Shown: positions 33,771 through 42,272, numbered from the stretch's first letter. The stretch: DNA of 58,620 bases from an uncultured Eubacteriales bacterium (GCA_900316455.1 ONCX01000005.1:1-58620); one strand, 5' to 3'. Translations and numbers: made by a program. The notes: generated from the letters alone by a model not told the origin.

Positions 33771-36065
33771 TTATACGTATTTTACCGTGGCAAGCGGCTG
33801 GTATACGCTCGTCCACATCAGATCCTTGCTGATCTTCTTGTCGTCCTTATAGCGCACACGCCATATCTCTATGGTGAGTCCGGGGTCGCCCCATTCTATC
33901 TTGCCGCGTGGCTTGCCGGTCGTCGCTTTCTTTTCAACTACCGTCGTCTTTACCATCTTGATGGTCTTGTTGTCGAATTCACAGCGGTAGCCGTCATTCG
34001 TGCCCCATATCTGGCAGGTTATGGACGCTTTCCCTTCAAAACGTTTATCCGAGCTTTTATAAATCATCTTTACCTTCACGGGATAGCTCTTGCTGTTCTG
34101 GAATTTGAAGTCCAGCGTTCCCCAGTTTACTGTCGCGTCTTCGCCCGGCGTTGTCCAGTAATGCACTTTGTACATGTGGTTCGTGCGCTGCGTTATCTCC
34201 AGATCCGCTTTGAATGCCGCTGAGAATATCGCTGACGATACCTGACAGATTCCGCCGCCTACGTCGTTGGTAGTACCGGTGTTCGTGTAGACTGTCGCTA
34301 CAGAAAAGCCGTTCGCTTCCGTGCGTTCGCCTACAACGTCGTTATATGAGAATATCTCGCCGGGCTGGAGAATGTAGCCGTCCTCAAAGCTGCCATACGT
34401 GTTTATACGCTTCGAGGCGTTCCTGATGTTGGCGGCGCGGGTCTTGTTCTCCGCGCTGAACGCCGTCGTCGTCTCCGACAGAAGCTCCGGACAGTACGGC
34501 GCTTTCAGCTCTACAAGCGATACCTTGGGCTGGGTCAGCTTCAGCTTTATCGTCCATGTGTTACCCTCGCCCGCTACGGTCGCCCGCGCCGATTCCAGAT
34601 CGAATTTCTTGCCTACAACGTCCGGATTGAATATCGTCGTGCCGTTTTCATCTACGTATGAGGACGCGTCCTTTACTTCGCACACCACTTCCTTATATAT
34701 TTTGTCGATATTCACGTCCGGCGCCTTTGTCGTGACAAGATCCTCTACAAGATTATCCTCGTAATTGCCGCTCTTTATGCGCTCCAATATCTCTCCCATA
34801 AGGCTGTTTTCGTCGATTCCAACGCCGTCCGAGCCTGCCTTGATTATCAGCTGGTCGCCGTCTATCGTGTAGGAGGGCTTTACCATCGTGGTTCCGTATT
34901 TATCCGATATGCTGTTGAGAAGCGATTCCATCTTGGTCTGGTTATACAGAATGTTCTTGAATGTGACAATTGTGTTCTTTACGTCCTTGCCGTCAAGGTC
35001 CTTCTTGGTGACCTCCTTCTCCGTGCCGTCCGCGTCCGAGGAATAGTTGAAGCCGTATTCCCCTAAGTTCAGGGTGAATGTCTCGCCCTTGACCACTATC
35101 TTCAGCGTCTTGTCGCTGAGTCTGCCCCCTATTACGCTCTGAAGCATCTTTGTCGTTTCCGAGCCTTGGATATTCACTATGGAATTCTCTACCTTGACGG
35201 GGTTGAAGATATGCACTGATGTGAAATAATACACTGCAAGTCCGACCACCGCCATGCATGCCGCCACTATTCCGAGCGCTCTCAGCCGCTTCATTGTACG
35301 GTGACGGCGCAGACTGACCGAGTTGTTCTTCTTGGCGGTCTTGCCGTATTGCTCCTCGTAGAACGAGCCTTCGCCCGTGCCAAGATATTTGGCGTATATG
35401 GGCGGTATCGGCTCCGGCGTGCGGTCGGCTGGTCCGCGGTCCCTGCCGTAATATCCGTCGGAGTCGTCATAGTCGTCGCCGTAGTCCGCTGATGTGTCGT
35501 AGTCGTAGAAGTCGCCTGTCTGACCTGTGGGCGCGCCCATGCGCTTCCTCTTTTTCCGCGCTTCCTCGGCGTAGCGGTCGTACCTCTCGGACTGCGTTTC
35601 GCGCTTTGGTCTGTCCGGAACAACGTTCCGCGCCGCCGAACGGCTTCGCGATTCGCCGCTGTAATAGCCCCTGTCCTCAAAGTCGTCGTAATTTATTTTC
35701 CCGTATCCGCCGCGCCCGCGCGGGGGTTCGTTATACCCGCCGTAGCTGTCGTCAAAATCGTCGTCAAAGTCGTCGCTCATGCCGTCACCCAAGCCGTCAT
35801 TATAGCCGCCGCGTGACTGATTCCCGCCGCGCCCGCGTGGGGGTTCGTTGTAATCGCCGTAGCTGTCGTTGAAATCGTCGTTGAAATCATCGTTGAGGTC
35901 ATCGTTGAGGTCATCGTTGAGGTCATCGTTGAAGTCATCGCTCATGCCGTCGTTGAAGTCGTCGTTCATGCCGCCGTCGTAGTCCGTCCCCGCGAAATCC
36001 CTGCTTAAATTTTTCCGCTCGTCGCCGTCAAAGCGGTATCCGCCGCTTCCGAAGCTGCCGCCCAT
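33771..36065 (-). CDS. VanW family protein with acidic repeat tail and YoaR-like domain
   Basis: A 764-residue membrane protein. Residues ~1-230 are cytoplasmic, acidic and Arg/Gly/Tyr-rich, including five-residue DDFND/DDLND tandem repeats. One membrane helix lies at ~265-290, followed by YoaR-like peptidoglycan-binding domains (~300-530) and a VanW domain (~540-690) with INTYGSFEDGYILQPGEIFSYNDVVG and GGGICQVSS. VanW proteins are found in glycopeptide-resistance clusters and many ordinary genomes; the function is not settled. It is divergent from the VanY-like gene. An intergenic region of about 400 bases separates them. Confidence 0.85.
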   Translation of the reverse strand: MGGSFGSGGYRFDGDERKNLSRDFAGTDYDGGMNDDFNDGMSDDFNDDLNDDLNDDLNDDFNDDFNDSYGDYNEPPRGRGGNQSRGGYNDGLGDGMSDDFDDDFDDSYGGYNEPPRGRGGYGKINYDDFEDRGYYSGESRSRSAARNVVPDRPKRETQSERYDRYAEEARKKRKRMGAPTGQTGDFYDYDTSADYGDDYDDSDGYYGRDRGPADRTPEPIPPIYAKYLGTGEGSFYEEQYGKTAKKNNSVSLRRHRTMKRLRALGIVAACMAVVGLAVYYFTSVHIFNPVKVENSIVNIQGSETTKMLQSVIGGRLSDKTLKIVVKGETFTLNLGEYGFNYSSDADGTEKEVTKKDLDGKDVKNTIVTFKNILYNQTKMESLLNSISDKYGTTMVKPSYTIDGDQLIIKAGSDGVGIDENSLMGEILERIKSGNYEDNLVEDLVTTKAPDVNIDKIYKEVVCEVKDASSYVDENGTTIFNPDVVGKKFDLESARATVAGEGNTWTIKLKLTQPKVSLVELKAPYCPELLSETTTAFSAENKTRAANIRNASKRINTYGSFEDGYILQPGEIFSYNDVVGERTEANGFSVATVYTNTGTTNDVGGGICQVSSAIFSAAFKADLEITQRTNHMYKVHYWTTPGEDATVNWGTLDFKFQNSKSYPVKVKMIYKSSDKRFEGKASITCQIWGTNDGYRCEFDNKTIKMVKTTVVEKKATTGKPRGKIEWGDPGLTIEIWRVRYKDDKKISKDLMWTSVYQPLATVKYV
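35868..35968 (-). repeat. 15-base tandem repeat (DDFND/DDLND) in the VanW gene
   Basis: Six or more units of GTCATCGTTGAGGTC-like 15-mers encode repeated Asp-Asp-Phe/Leu-Asn-Asp. The array sits in the cytoplasmic tail. Confidence 0.8.
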
Positions 36066-36468
36066 CGTTATCCGTCCCCTTTCATCGACTTAATTTGCGT
36101 GTAAAAAAACATGTGAATTTGTCAGAGGTTAACAATTTCACATTCCACACGCAGCACCGCTTATTTCTTTACTTCATATTTCCTAATTGATAATAGCATT
36201 TTTTTCGCCGTTTTTCAAGCCTTCCGAAAACTTTTTACATAAATTTCAGGTTTGGTTTTTATATTTTTAACCGTCAGCTCTTTTTTTCATTCGCTTGAAA
36301 TTTATAATAATTTACAAAGCTGTAACAATTAATTAGAAATTGCTTAACTCTCGTTTAATCATATCAATTATAATTGTTATTGGTAATTAAATTCGGTTAT
36401 TTGCGTGTGATCCTTTCTTTTGTGAAAAGTACGGAATCAAGTTTATTGTGAAAACAGGTGAGGCTTCA
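36066..36468. other. Divergent AT-rich intergenic region
   Basis: About 400 gene-free bases between vanW and the vanY-like gene. A TATAAT at 36369-36374 could serve the rightward gene, but no -35 at correct spacing is clear. Runs of A/T suggest bent DNA. Nothing else is recognisable. Confidence 0.45.
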
Positions 36469-37287
36469 ATGGCAGGCAAGAGTACGGGTAAGTATTATGC
36501 GCCGGTTTACCGCGCCAGAAAATCCCCCGTTAAAATGAGATATTCAAGGATTATCAGACGCTCTATCATTATCGCTGCGGCTGTCGCTTTCGCCGCCGTC
36601 TCTATTGCGGCTGTGCAGATAAGCAGGGGGGAAAGCGATTCTTTTGTAAAGGTCGCCGCTTCAAGACAGTCTCTCGCCAACGTCCAGTCATATCCCCGCG
36701 TTGTCTCCAGCTCCGCTCCGCTTCCGGACGGCTTCGCTCCCGAAAACCTCATGTCGCTCGGTATGCTCCCAAACGGCGAGGATATCCTGCTACGTGCCGA
36801 CGCTGCCGAGGCGTTCCTCAGTATGTGCGCCGCTATGTCCGAGGACGGTCTTGGCATTGTTCCTATCAGCGGCTATGTCTCTTTCGACGAGCAGAGGGCG
36901 CTCCTTGATTCGACTGCCGACAGACTCGTGGCTGAGGGCGTTTCCACTGAGGAGGCAAGACAACGCGCCTCTCAGGAGGTTTCCGCTCCGGGTCAGGACG
37001 AGGCTCAGCTCGGAACCTCTATCGACGTTTCCACCGATATCTCCTCTCCTTCGGGCTTTTCGCTCACCGAGCAGTATCAGTGGATCTGCCGCAATGCTCA
37101 CAAGTATGGCTTCATAATAAGATATACCGCTTCAAAAAGAAAAGTTACCGGCGTCGCTGAAAAACCGTGGCGGCTGAGATATGTAGGCGTTCAGGCGGCG
37201 GAATGTATGGTTTCGTCGAATATGTGCCTTGAAGAATATGCCGGCGCGGTCAGAAGCGACAATCCTGACGCAACCGAGGAATTCTAA
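36469..37287 (+). CDS. VanY-fold D,D-carboxypeptidase homologue lacking zinc ligands (pseudoenzyme)
   Basis: A 272-residue protein with a signal anchor (~30-50) and a VanY domain (~88-260). The usual SxHxxGxxxD zinc motif reads 177-DEAQLGTSID-186, so the zinc His is Ala179 while Asp186 remains. The usual EPWHxRYVG reads 232-KPWRLRYVG-240, so the catalytic Glu is Lys232 and the second zinc His is Arg235. An inactive carboxypeptidase fold is the simplest reading; it may bind stem peptides without cutting. ATG 36469 follows GGTGAGG. The solute-binding-like lipoprotein starts 22 bases downstream, so the two form one operon. Confidence 0.82.
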   Translation: MAGKSTGKYYAPVYRARKSPVKMRYSRIIRRSIIIAAAVAFAAVSIAAVQISRGESDSFVKVAASRQSLANVQSYPRVVSSSAPLPDGFAPENLMSLGMLPNGEDILLRADAAEAFLSMCAAMSEDGLGIVPISGYVSFDEQRALLDSTADRLVAEGVSTEEARQRASQEVSAPGQDEAQLGTSIDVSTDISSPSGFSLTEQYQWICRNAHKYGFIIRYTASKRKVTGVAEKPWRLRYVGVQAAECMVSSNMCLEEYAGAVRSDNPDATEEF

Positions 37288-37309
37288 GTGTTTTTTTAAG
37301 GAGAACAAA

Positions 37310-38188
37310 ATGAGTGCATTCAAAAGAATAATCGCCCTTTCCGCCGCGGCTCTCGCCGTATGCTTTGCCCTTTCCTCCTGCTCCGCGCAGAAAGAGGATA
37401 ACGGCGTCGCCGATGAAAAGAATATGAAAATTTCTTCCGCTGCCGATCTCAACGGCAAGGCGGTCGCCGTTCAGCTCCGTTCCGCCGCTGATAATTACAT
37501 TGTGGAAAATAATCTCACCAATTATCCCAAGCGCTACAGCGATATGTCCAAGGCTGTGCAGGACCTTATCGACAAGAAGGTAGCCGCCGTTGTGGTTGAC
37601 TCCAATTACGCTAAAAAGCTTACCGACGGCGTTGAGGGCGTGAAAATCCTTGACGCTGTAGTTGGCACGGTCGATTACAGATTCCTCCTCAATAAGTCCG
37701 ACGCGAAGCTCGCTGATAAGCTCAACGAACAGATCGCCGCTTTCAGGGAATCGGAGGATTATGCCGCCATGATTAAGTCCGAGCTTGCCGAGGGCGGAAG
37801 TTATCGCGTGGCTAAGGACTCCGACAAGGAGCTTAAAAAGACCCTTACTTTCGTAACTGAACCCGCCTTTGAGCCTTTTGTCTACATTAACGAAAAGGAC
37901 GAGGTCTCCGGTCTTTTCGTGGCTGCCGCCGACGGTATCGCTTACGGCTGCGGCTTTAAATCCGACGCAAAGACCGTCGATCCACTTGAGAGAAACGACG
38001 CCGCAAGCGGTGAGGAAAGCAGTCTTGACCCCGCCTTCACTACCAATGAGGCTCAGACCGTCTCCGGCGTTAAGAATTCCTTCTGTGTCGTCTCCGTTCA
38101 GGCTCCTGAGGACAGCGAAGCCTTTATCACTACCGACAGCTTCTATACCTCTGAACTGGTTATGATTATTCGTACCGAGAAAAAATAA
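37310..38188 (+). CDS. Lipoprotein resembling a circularly permuted amino-acid-binding protein
   Basis: A 292-residue lipoprotein (lipobox LSSC24). Ordinary amino-acid-binding proteins start with lobe 1 and continue with a DLxGKxVAVQxGT strand in lobe 2. Here the order is reversed. Lobe-2-like sequence comes first (46-DLNGKAVAVQLRSAADNY, AAVVVDSNYA, LNEQIAAFRESEDYAAMIK), then 180-TFVTEPAFEPFVYINEKDEV (lobe-1 start), and the C-terminus TTDSFYTSELVMII (residues 274-287) looks like lobe-1 end. This is pattern recognition, not alignment. No transporter genes are adjacent, so a sensory or binding role is more likely than uptake. Confidence 0.72.
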   Translation: MSAFKRIIALSAAALAVCFALSSCSAQKEDNGVADEKNMKISSAADLNGKAVAVQLRSAADNYIVENNLTNYPKRYSDMSKAVQDLIDKKVAAVVVDSNYAKKLTDGVEGVKILDAVVGTVDYRFLLNKSDAKLADKLNEQIAAFRESEDYAAMIKSELAEGGSYRVAKDSDKELKKTLTFVTEPAFEPFVYINEKDEVSGLFVAAADGIAYGCGFKSDAKTVDPLERNDAASGEESSLDPAFTTNEAQTVSGVKNSFCVVSVQAPEDSEAFITTDSFYTSELVMIIRTEKK

Positions 38189-38200
38189 GCTTGAAATAAT

Positions 38201-38266
38201 TACCGTCGGCGCTGTCGTTTGTTGTGCTTATTTCACATCTATCACAATGCGCCGGCGGTATTTTTT
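38201..38266 (+). terminator. Terminator of the VanY-like/solute-binding operon
   Basis: A 12-base stem with one G-U pair (38201-38212 with 38249-38260) followed by TTTTTT. Confidence 0.85.
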
Positions 38267-38303
38267 GACATTTTGCAGATTTTTTTTATTTTAAAAAAAA
38301 CTC

Positions 38304-38332
38304 TTGACAAATCAATTCAGGGAGTGTATAAT
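38304..38332 (+). promoter_or_regulatory. Promoter of the five-tRNA cluster
   Basis: TTGACA (38304-38309), 17 bases, TATAAT (38327-38332): a perfect consensus 20 bases before the first tRNA, as expected for a strongly expressed stable-RNA operon. Confidence 0.92.
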
Positions 38333-38351
38333 GTAACACGCTGTTAAGCAC

Positions 38352-38425
38352 GCGGGTGTAGTTCAATGGCAGAACCCCAGCCTTCCAAGCTGGTCGTGTG
38401 GGTTCGATTCCCATCACCCGCTCCA
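38352..38425 (+). tRNA. tRNA-Gly (anticodon TCC)
   Basis: A 74-base cloverleaf with GCGGGTG/CACCCGC acceptor stem, TTCGATT T-loop and anticodon loop CTTCCAA. The 3' CCA is encoded (38423-38425). Confidence 0.97.
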
Positions 38426-38470
38426 TGAAGTCCTGCGGGACTTCTTTATATATATCGTTTCTTACGGTAT

Positions 38471-38547
<77 letters not shown>

Positions 38548-38570
38548 GCTTCTTTCCATCTTTCATATTT

Positions 38571-38648
38571 GGTGGTATTGGCGCAGTTGGTTAGCGCGCC
38601 AGATTGTGGCTCTGGAGGTCATCGGTTCGACTCCGATATACCACCCCA
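38571..38648 (+). tRNA. tRNA-His (anticodon GTG)
   Basis: The anticodon loop is TTGTGGC. G38571 supplies the extra G-1 that pairs with C73 (38645), the identity element of tRNA-His. CCA is encoded at 38646-38648. Confidence 0.97.
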
Positions 38649-38649
38649 T

Positions 38650-38774
38650 GACGACCGGTGCGGGTTGAAGTGTGGTGCGGCGTAGTGGTGCGGCTATATT
38701 TTTCATACGGCGTGGTGGTGCGGCTGTATTTATAGTCTATGCTTTCTTCCAAGTGGTGCGCCGCACCGGTTGTC
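38650..38774 (+). other. Repeat-rich spacer with 14-base long-range stem between tRNA-His and tRNA-Gln
   Basis: 38650-38663 can pair with 38761-38774 over 14 bases with one G-U pair. The right arm is followed by CCTTTTTTTG, so it may terminate or pause transcription. Three exact GTGGTGCGGC direct repeats (38672, 38685, 38715) and a fourth partial copy (38753) lie within the loop or at its right arm. Possibly a processing signal or a remnant of slippage. Confidence 0.5.
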
Positions 38775-38804
38775 CCTTTTTTTGAATTCTCGCTTACCCT
38801 GTAT

Positions 38805-38880
38805 TGGGGTGTCGCCAAGCGGTAAGGCAACGGATTTTGATTCCGTCATCACGCTGGTTCGATCCCAGCCACCCCAGCCA
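38805..38880 (+). tRNA. tRNA-Gln (anticodon TTG)
   Basis: A 76-base cloverleaf with acceptor TGGGGTG/CACCCCA, anticodon loop TTTTGAT and encoded CCA at 38878-38880. Confidence 0.97.
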
Positions 38881-38948
38881 GCATTTCTGCTTGCTGTCTG
38901 AGGTTTGATTTTTTCTTCTTACTTCCCTCCGGCGGCAGGCAGTTATAT

Positions 38949-39024
38949 GACCCATTAGCTCAGTTGGCAGAGCACTTGACTTTTAATCAAGGTGTCCGGA
39001 GTTCGAATCTCCGATGGGTCACCA
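38949..39024 (+). tRNA. tRNA-Lys (anticodon TTT)
   Basis: A 76-base cloverleaf with acceptor GACCCAT/ATGGGTC, anticodon loop CTTTTAA and encoded CCA at 39022-39024. It is the last gene of the cluster. Confidence 0.97.
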
Positions 39025-39192
39025 TCTCAGCCGCGCTTTGCTTGCGCGGCGTTGTCGTGGACAGAGAACGGTTTCGCTTTGAACTGTTCTCTGTCTTTTT
39101 CTTTTTTTCTGGCAGCTCTTCATTGATTTGCATTCCTCCATGTAGTAAAATGTTAGTATGAAGAGCGGGGCGCGGGGGAGTAGTATCAAATT

Positions 39193-39250
39193 AAAAACAC
39201 GGCGGTGTTCCGGAAATTCTTCCGGTTGTCCACAGCCGTGTTTTTTTTCA
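39193..39250. terminator. Bidirectional terminator
   Basis: An outer stem AACACGGC/GCCGTGTT with an inner CCGGAA/TTCCGG helix, flanked by AAAA on the left and TTTTTTTT on the right. It serves the tRNA operon on the plus strand and the BspA-like remnant on the minus strand. Confidence 0.88.
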
Positions 39251-39280
39251 GGTTAATTCATTTTTCTGCTTTGCGATTGG

Positions 39281-39769
39281 CTATTCTACGACCGCATCAA
39301 GCCTTCTTCTCACCGTGAAGACTATGCAGTACGATGCCAGAAGCATCAGCGCAGCCGCTGCCGCCGTTGGCGCGCCGCTTTCGCCTGTGCCGGATATTGT
39401 CAATGTGCCGTCGTCCGACAGACTCCATGTCGCGTTGGTTCCGCAGGTTCCGCTGTTACCCTGTTTTTCGTTAGGCTCGGTTTCGCCGCGTATTACGGTA
39501 TTGTCGCTGTCGCTGACTTCCTCGCCGTTCTGAGAGGGATTTTCAATGTCCTGAGCCGGATTTTCAATGTCCTGAGAGGAAATGTCAGATCCGGAGAGAA
39601 TCTCGCCCTCCGCCGCGAAGCCGCGCAGGAACGGAACCGCCCCCACTGCCAGCACAACCGCCAGCGACGCGCAGCCAAGCCGCACAAGCTGCTTCTGCTG
39701 CGGTTTCAACGGTTTGATACTATGAAAGCGCTGAATGAAATGTTCTTTGAACACGTTTTGAAGCTTCAT
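39281..39769 (-). CDS. Short BspA-like surface protein, apparent internal-deletion derivative
   Basis: A 162-residue protein. A signal anchor (~30-52) is followed by a Ser/Asp/Glu-rich repeat (QDIENPxQDIENPSQ) and then GTCGTNATWSLSDDGTLTISGTG. That stretch (read as GTCGTNATWSL and DGTLTISGTG) normally opens the leucine-rich body of BspA-type proteins. Here it runs straight into a C-terminal membrane helix and RRR tail (SGAPTAAAAALMLLAS...VRRRLD), the usual far end of such surface proteins. The leucine-rich body is missing. The ribosome site AAGGAG is intact, so the short form is probably made. Confidence 0.65.
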   Translation of the reverse strand: MKLQNVFKEHFIQRFHSIKPLKPQQKQLVRLGCASLAVVLAVGAVPFLRGFAAEGEILSGSDISSQDIENPAQDIENPSQNGEEVSDSDNTVIRGETEPNEKQGNSGTCGTNATWSLSDDGTLTISGTGESGAPTAAAAALMLLASYCIVFTVRRRLDAVVE

Positions 39770-39809
39770 ATCTATAAGCTCCTTTCAATTATTTATTAAA
39801 TTCATTATA

Positions 39810-39827
39810 AGAGCCTGTTTAGAATCT
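39810..39827 (+). repeat. 18-base interspersed repeat, copy 2
   Basis: AGAGCCTGTTTAGAATCT, identical to the minus-strand copy at 79-96 and preceded by TAA. The next ~75 bases are unassigned sequence with no ORF. Confidence 0.65.
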
Positions 39828-39931
39828 CTCCACACGCGTCCTGCTTGCATCTTTTCCGCCATATTTTGCCAAAATCCTCGTTAATACACAAAGTATTGCC
39901 TGCGGTTTTAAAAAAAAATGTAAACAAGCCC

Positions 39932-39960
39932 TTGCTTTTTTTATTGAAATTTGGTATAAT
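39932..39960 (+). promoter_or_regulatory. Promoter for the HD-GYP gene
   Basis: TTGCTT at 39932-39937, a 17-base spacer and TATAAT at 39955-39960, 34 bases before the start codon. Confidence 0.75.
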
Positions 39961-39993
39961 TGATATATATTTTTTTTATCAGGGGGATCAGCT

Positions 39994-42180
39994 ATGTCAG
40001 ATATGAATTCCGTTCAGACCTTGCCTCAAAAGAAAATCAGCGCTTTTCAGATGCTTCTCCTTTGCGCTGTCGGCATTATGATTAATATTGCCGGCGTGCG
40101 TATCGCGTCTGAATTTGACGTGCCGCTTTATCTCGATACCGCTGGCACGATGCTTACCGCCGTAGCCGCGGGCGGCTTACCCGGTATTATCGTCGGCTTT
40201 ATAACAAATATGTTAAAGGGCTTGTTTATTACTGAGGGTATGTATTACGGCGTTCTCAATATGTTTACCGCGATTATGGCTTCATTCTTCGCCAAAAAGG
40301 GCGCTTTCAGGAATTTTTTCCTTCCGCTGCTCACTATTCCCGCGTTCGCGATTGTTACCGGCGTTCTGAGCGCCGTGCTGACGTGGTTCCTGAACGGCTG
40401 CCAGATGGGCGGCATCGCTCTGGTCTTTGCTCAGTATTTTTACGACAACACCCCTCTCGATTATTTCCTCTCACAGCTCTGCGGCGATATCTCGCTTGAG
40501 CTTATCGACAAGAGCTTAATCGTCGTTCTTGTCGCGCTGCTGCTCCTGCTCGTTCCCAAGTCCATGCGCGGCAACTTCAGACCCGACGCCCAGGACAGCG
40601 AACGCGCCGCCGCTCAACAGAATCGGGAAAAAACCGCCTGCCGCCTTATTTCTCTCAGGACTAAGATTATCCTGATTCTCACCGCCGCTTCGCTGCTTAT
40701 CGCCGTAACCTCCACCGCAATCAGCTTCGTGCTTTTCAAGAATTCCACCAGGGAGGAGCATATCAAGCTCGCCAACGGCATTACCGAGCTTGCCGCCAGC
40801 GTTATCGACGGCAACCGCGTCAATGAATTCATTGAAAAGGGCGACTCCTTCAAGGATTACAGCGATACAGAAAAAATGCTCTACAAGCTCAGAAACAGTT
40901 CGCCTGATATCGAGTACCTCTATGCGTACAAGATTGAAAAGGACGGCTGCCACGTCGTATTCGACCTTGATACCAATGAACTCAAGGGCGAGGATCCGGG
41001 CACTGTCGTGCCGTTTGACGAGACATTCCTGCCCTATGTGCCTACGCTGCTCGAAGGCGGCGAAATTGAGCCTATTATCTCCGACGACGCTTACGGCTGG
41101 CTGCTTACGGTTTACAAACCGGTATATGACGATCTCGGCATCTGCAGGTGCTATGTGGCGGCTGACGTCTCCATGAACCTGCTCTCACAGTACGGCTACG
41201 GCTTTATTACAAGAATGCTCTCGCTCTTTGTCAGCTTCTTCATTCTCTCGCTCGTATGCTGCGCCGCGCTGGTGAACCGCAGCGTTATCCGTCCCATAAA
41301 CAAAATGGCGTATTCAGCCGGAGCCTTCGTCTATGGCGGCGACAGCGCCGAAGCCGAAAACGTCGGGCGAATCAAGGCTCTCAATATCCGCACCGGCGAT
41401 GAAATCGAAAATCTATACAACGCTTTCGTGAGCATGACTCAGCAGAGCGTTGAGTATGTAGAGGAAATAGAGCGGCATAACGAGACTATTTCCCAGATGC
41501 AGAACGGTCTTATTATGGTGCTTGCGGATATCGTCGAAAGCCGCGACAAGTGTACCGGCGACCACGTTCGCAAGACCGCCGCTTATGTCAGGATTATTGT
41601 CAATAAAATGAAGGAAATGGGTCTTTACGCCGATCAGCTCACCGACAGGTTCATTAAGGACGTCATAAATTCCGCCCCGCTTCACGACATTGGCAAGATA
41701 CACGTTCCCGACAATATCCTCAACAAGCCCGGCAAGCTCACCGACGAGGAATTTGAAATAATGAAGGAACATACCACCGTCGGCTCCAGCATTATTCAGC
41801 AGGCAATTGACATGGTTCCTGAATCCGGTTATCTTGAGGAGGCTAAGAATTTAGCCGAATATCATCATGAAAAGTGGAACGGCAAGGGCTATCCCAACGG
41901 CATTCAGGGCGAACAGATTCCTCTCTCCGCCAGAATTATGGCTGTCGCGGACGTTTTTGACGCGCTTGTTTCCCGCAGAAGCTACAAGAAGCCATTCAGC
42001 TTTGAAAAGGCTATGAGCATTATTCAGGAGGACGCGGGAACTCACTTTGATCCTCTCGTCGCTAAGGCATTCGTCGCTTCCGCCGACGAGGTAAAGAAGG
42101 TTATGGAGGAATTTGACCGCATCAGCAATCCATACGGCGAGGAAATCGACGTTGACGGCTCCTCCGATCAGAAAAGATAA
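39994..42180 (+). CDS. HD-GYP c-di-GMP phosphodiesterase with membrane sensor and HAMP
   Basis: A 728-residue signalling protein. About six N-terminal helices (~18-190) form an ECF/LytS-like membrane unit (LYLDTAGTMLTAVAAGGLPGIIVGF, here LDTAGTML and GGLPGIIVG). A seventh helix at ~220 precedes an extracellular sensor (~245-400). A helix and HAMP-like segment (~410-490) lead into the HD-GYP domain (~515-700) with HDIGKIHVPD, HHEKWNGKGYPNG and the ARIMAVADVFDAL helix. HD-GYP enzymes hydrolyse cyclic di-GMP. All signature residues are intact, so activity is expected. The signal sensed is not evident. The start follows GGGGGA. Confidence 0.92.
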   Translation: MSDMNSVQTLPQKKISAFQMLLLCAVGIMINIAGVRIASEFDVPLYLDTAGTMLTAVAAGGLPGIIVGFITNMLKGLFITEGMYYGVLNMFTAIMASFFAKKGAFRNFFLPLLTIPAFAIVTGVLSAVLTWFLNGCQMGGIALVFAQYFYDNTPLDYFLSQLCGDISLELIDKSLIVVLVALLLLLVPKSMRGNFRPDAQDSERAAAQQNREKTACRLISLRTKIILILTAASLLIAVTSTAISFVLFKNSTREEHIKLANGITELAASVIDGNRVNEFIEKGDSFKDYSDTEKMLYKLRNSSPDIEYLYAYKIEKDGCHVVFDLDTNELKGEDPGTVVPFDETFLPYVPTLLEGGEIEPIISDDAYGWLLTVYKPVYDDLGICRCYVAADVSMNLLSQYGYGFITRMLSLFVSFFILSLVCCAALVNRSVIRPINKMAYSAGAFVYGGDSAEAENVGRIKALNIRTGDEIENLYNAFVSMTQQSVEYVEEIERHNETISQMQNGLIMVLADIVESRDKCTGDHVRKTAAYVRIIVNKMKEMGLYADQLTDRFIKDVINSAPLHDIGKIHVPDNILNKPGKLTDEEFEIMKEHTTVGSSIIQQAIDMVPESGYLEEAKNLAEYHHEKWNGKGYPNGIQGEQIPLSARIMAVADVFDALVSRRSYKKPFSFEKAMSIIQEDAGTHFDPLVAKAFVASADEVKKVMEEFDRISNPYGEEIDVDGSSDQKR

Positions 42181-42204
42181 TTGCAAAAGATAATTAATGA
42201 AAAA

Positions 42205-42260
42205 CACGACTGTGTTAATTCCCTTATGAATTCAGGAACACAGTCGTGCTTTTTATTCTT
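42205..42260. terminator. Bidirectional terminator
   Basis: A perfect 12-base stem (42205-42216 with 42237-42248) followed by CTTTTTATT on the plus strand and, on the minus strand, by TTTTCATT. It separates the HD-GYP gene from the leftward amidase gene. Confidence 0.88.
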
Positions 42261-42272
42261 TTATTTATTTTA

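Noticed and set aside
33771-36065. Glycopeptide-resistance (van) cluster
   Set aside because: VanW and a defective VanY-like gene alone, without VanH, ligase, VanX or a two-component system, do not make a resistance cluster.
38591-38830. Minus-strand ORF across the tRNA genes
   Set aside because: It spans tRNA-His and tRNA-Gln and has no ribosome site.
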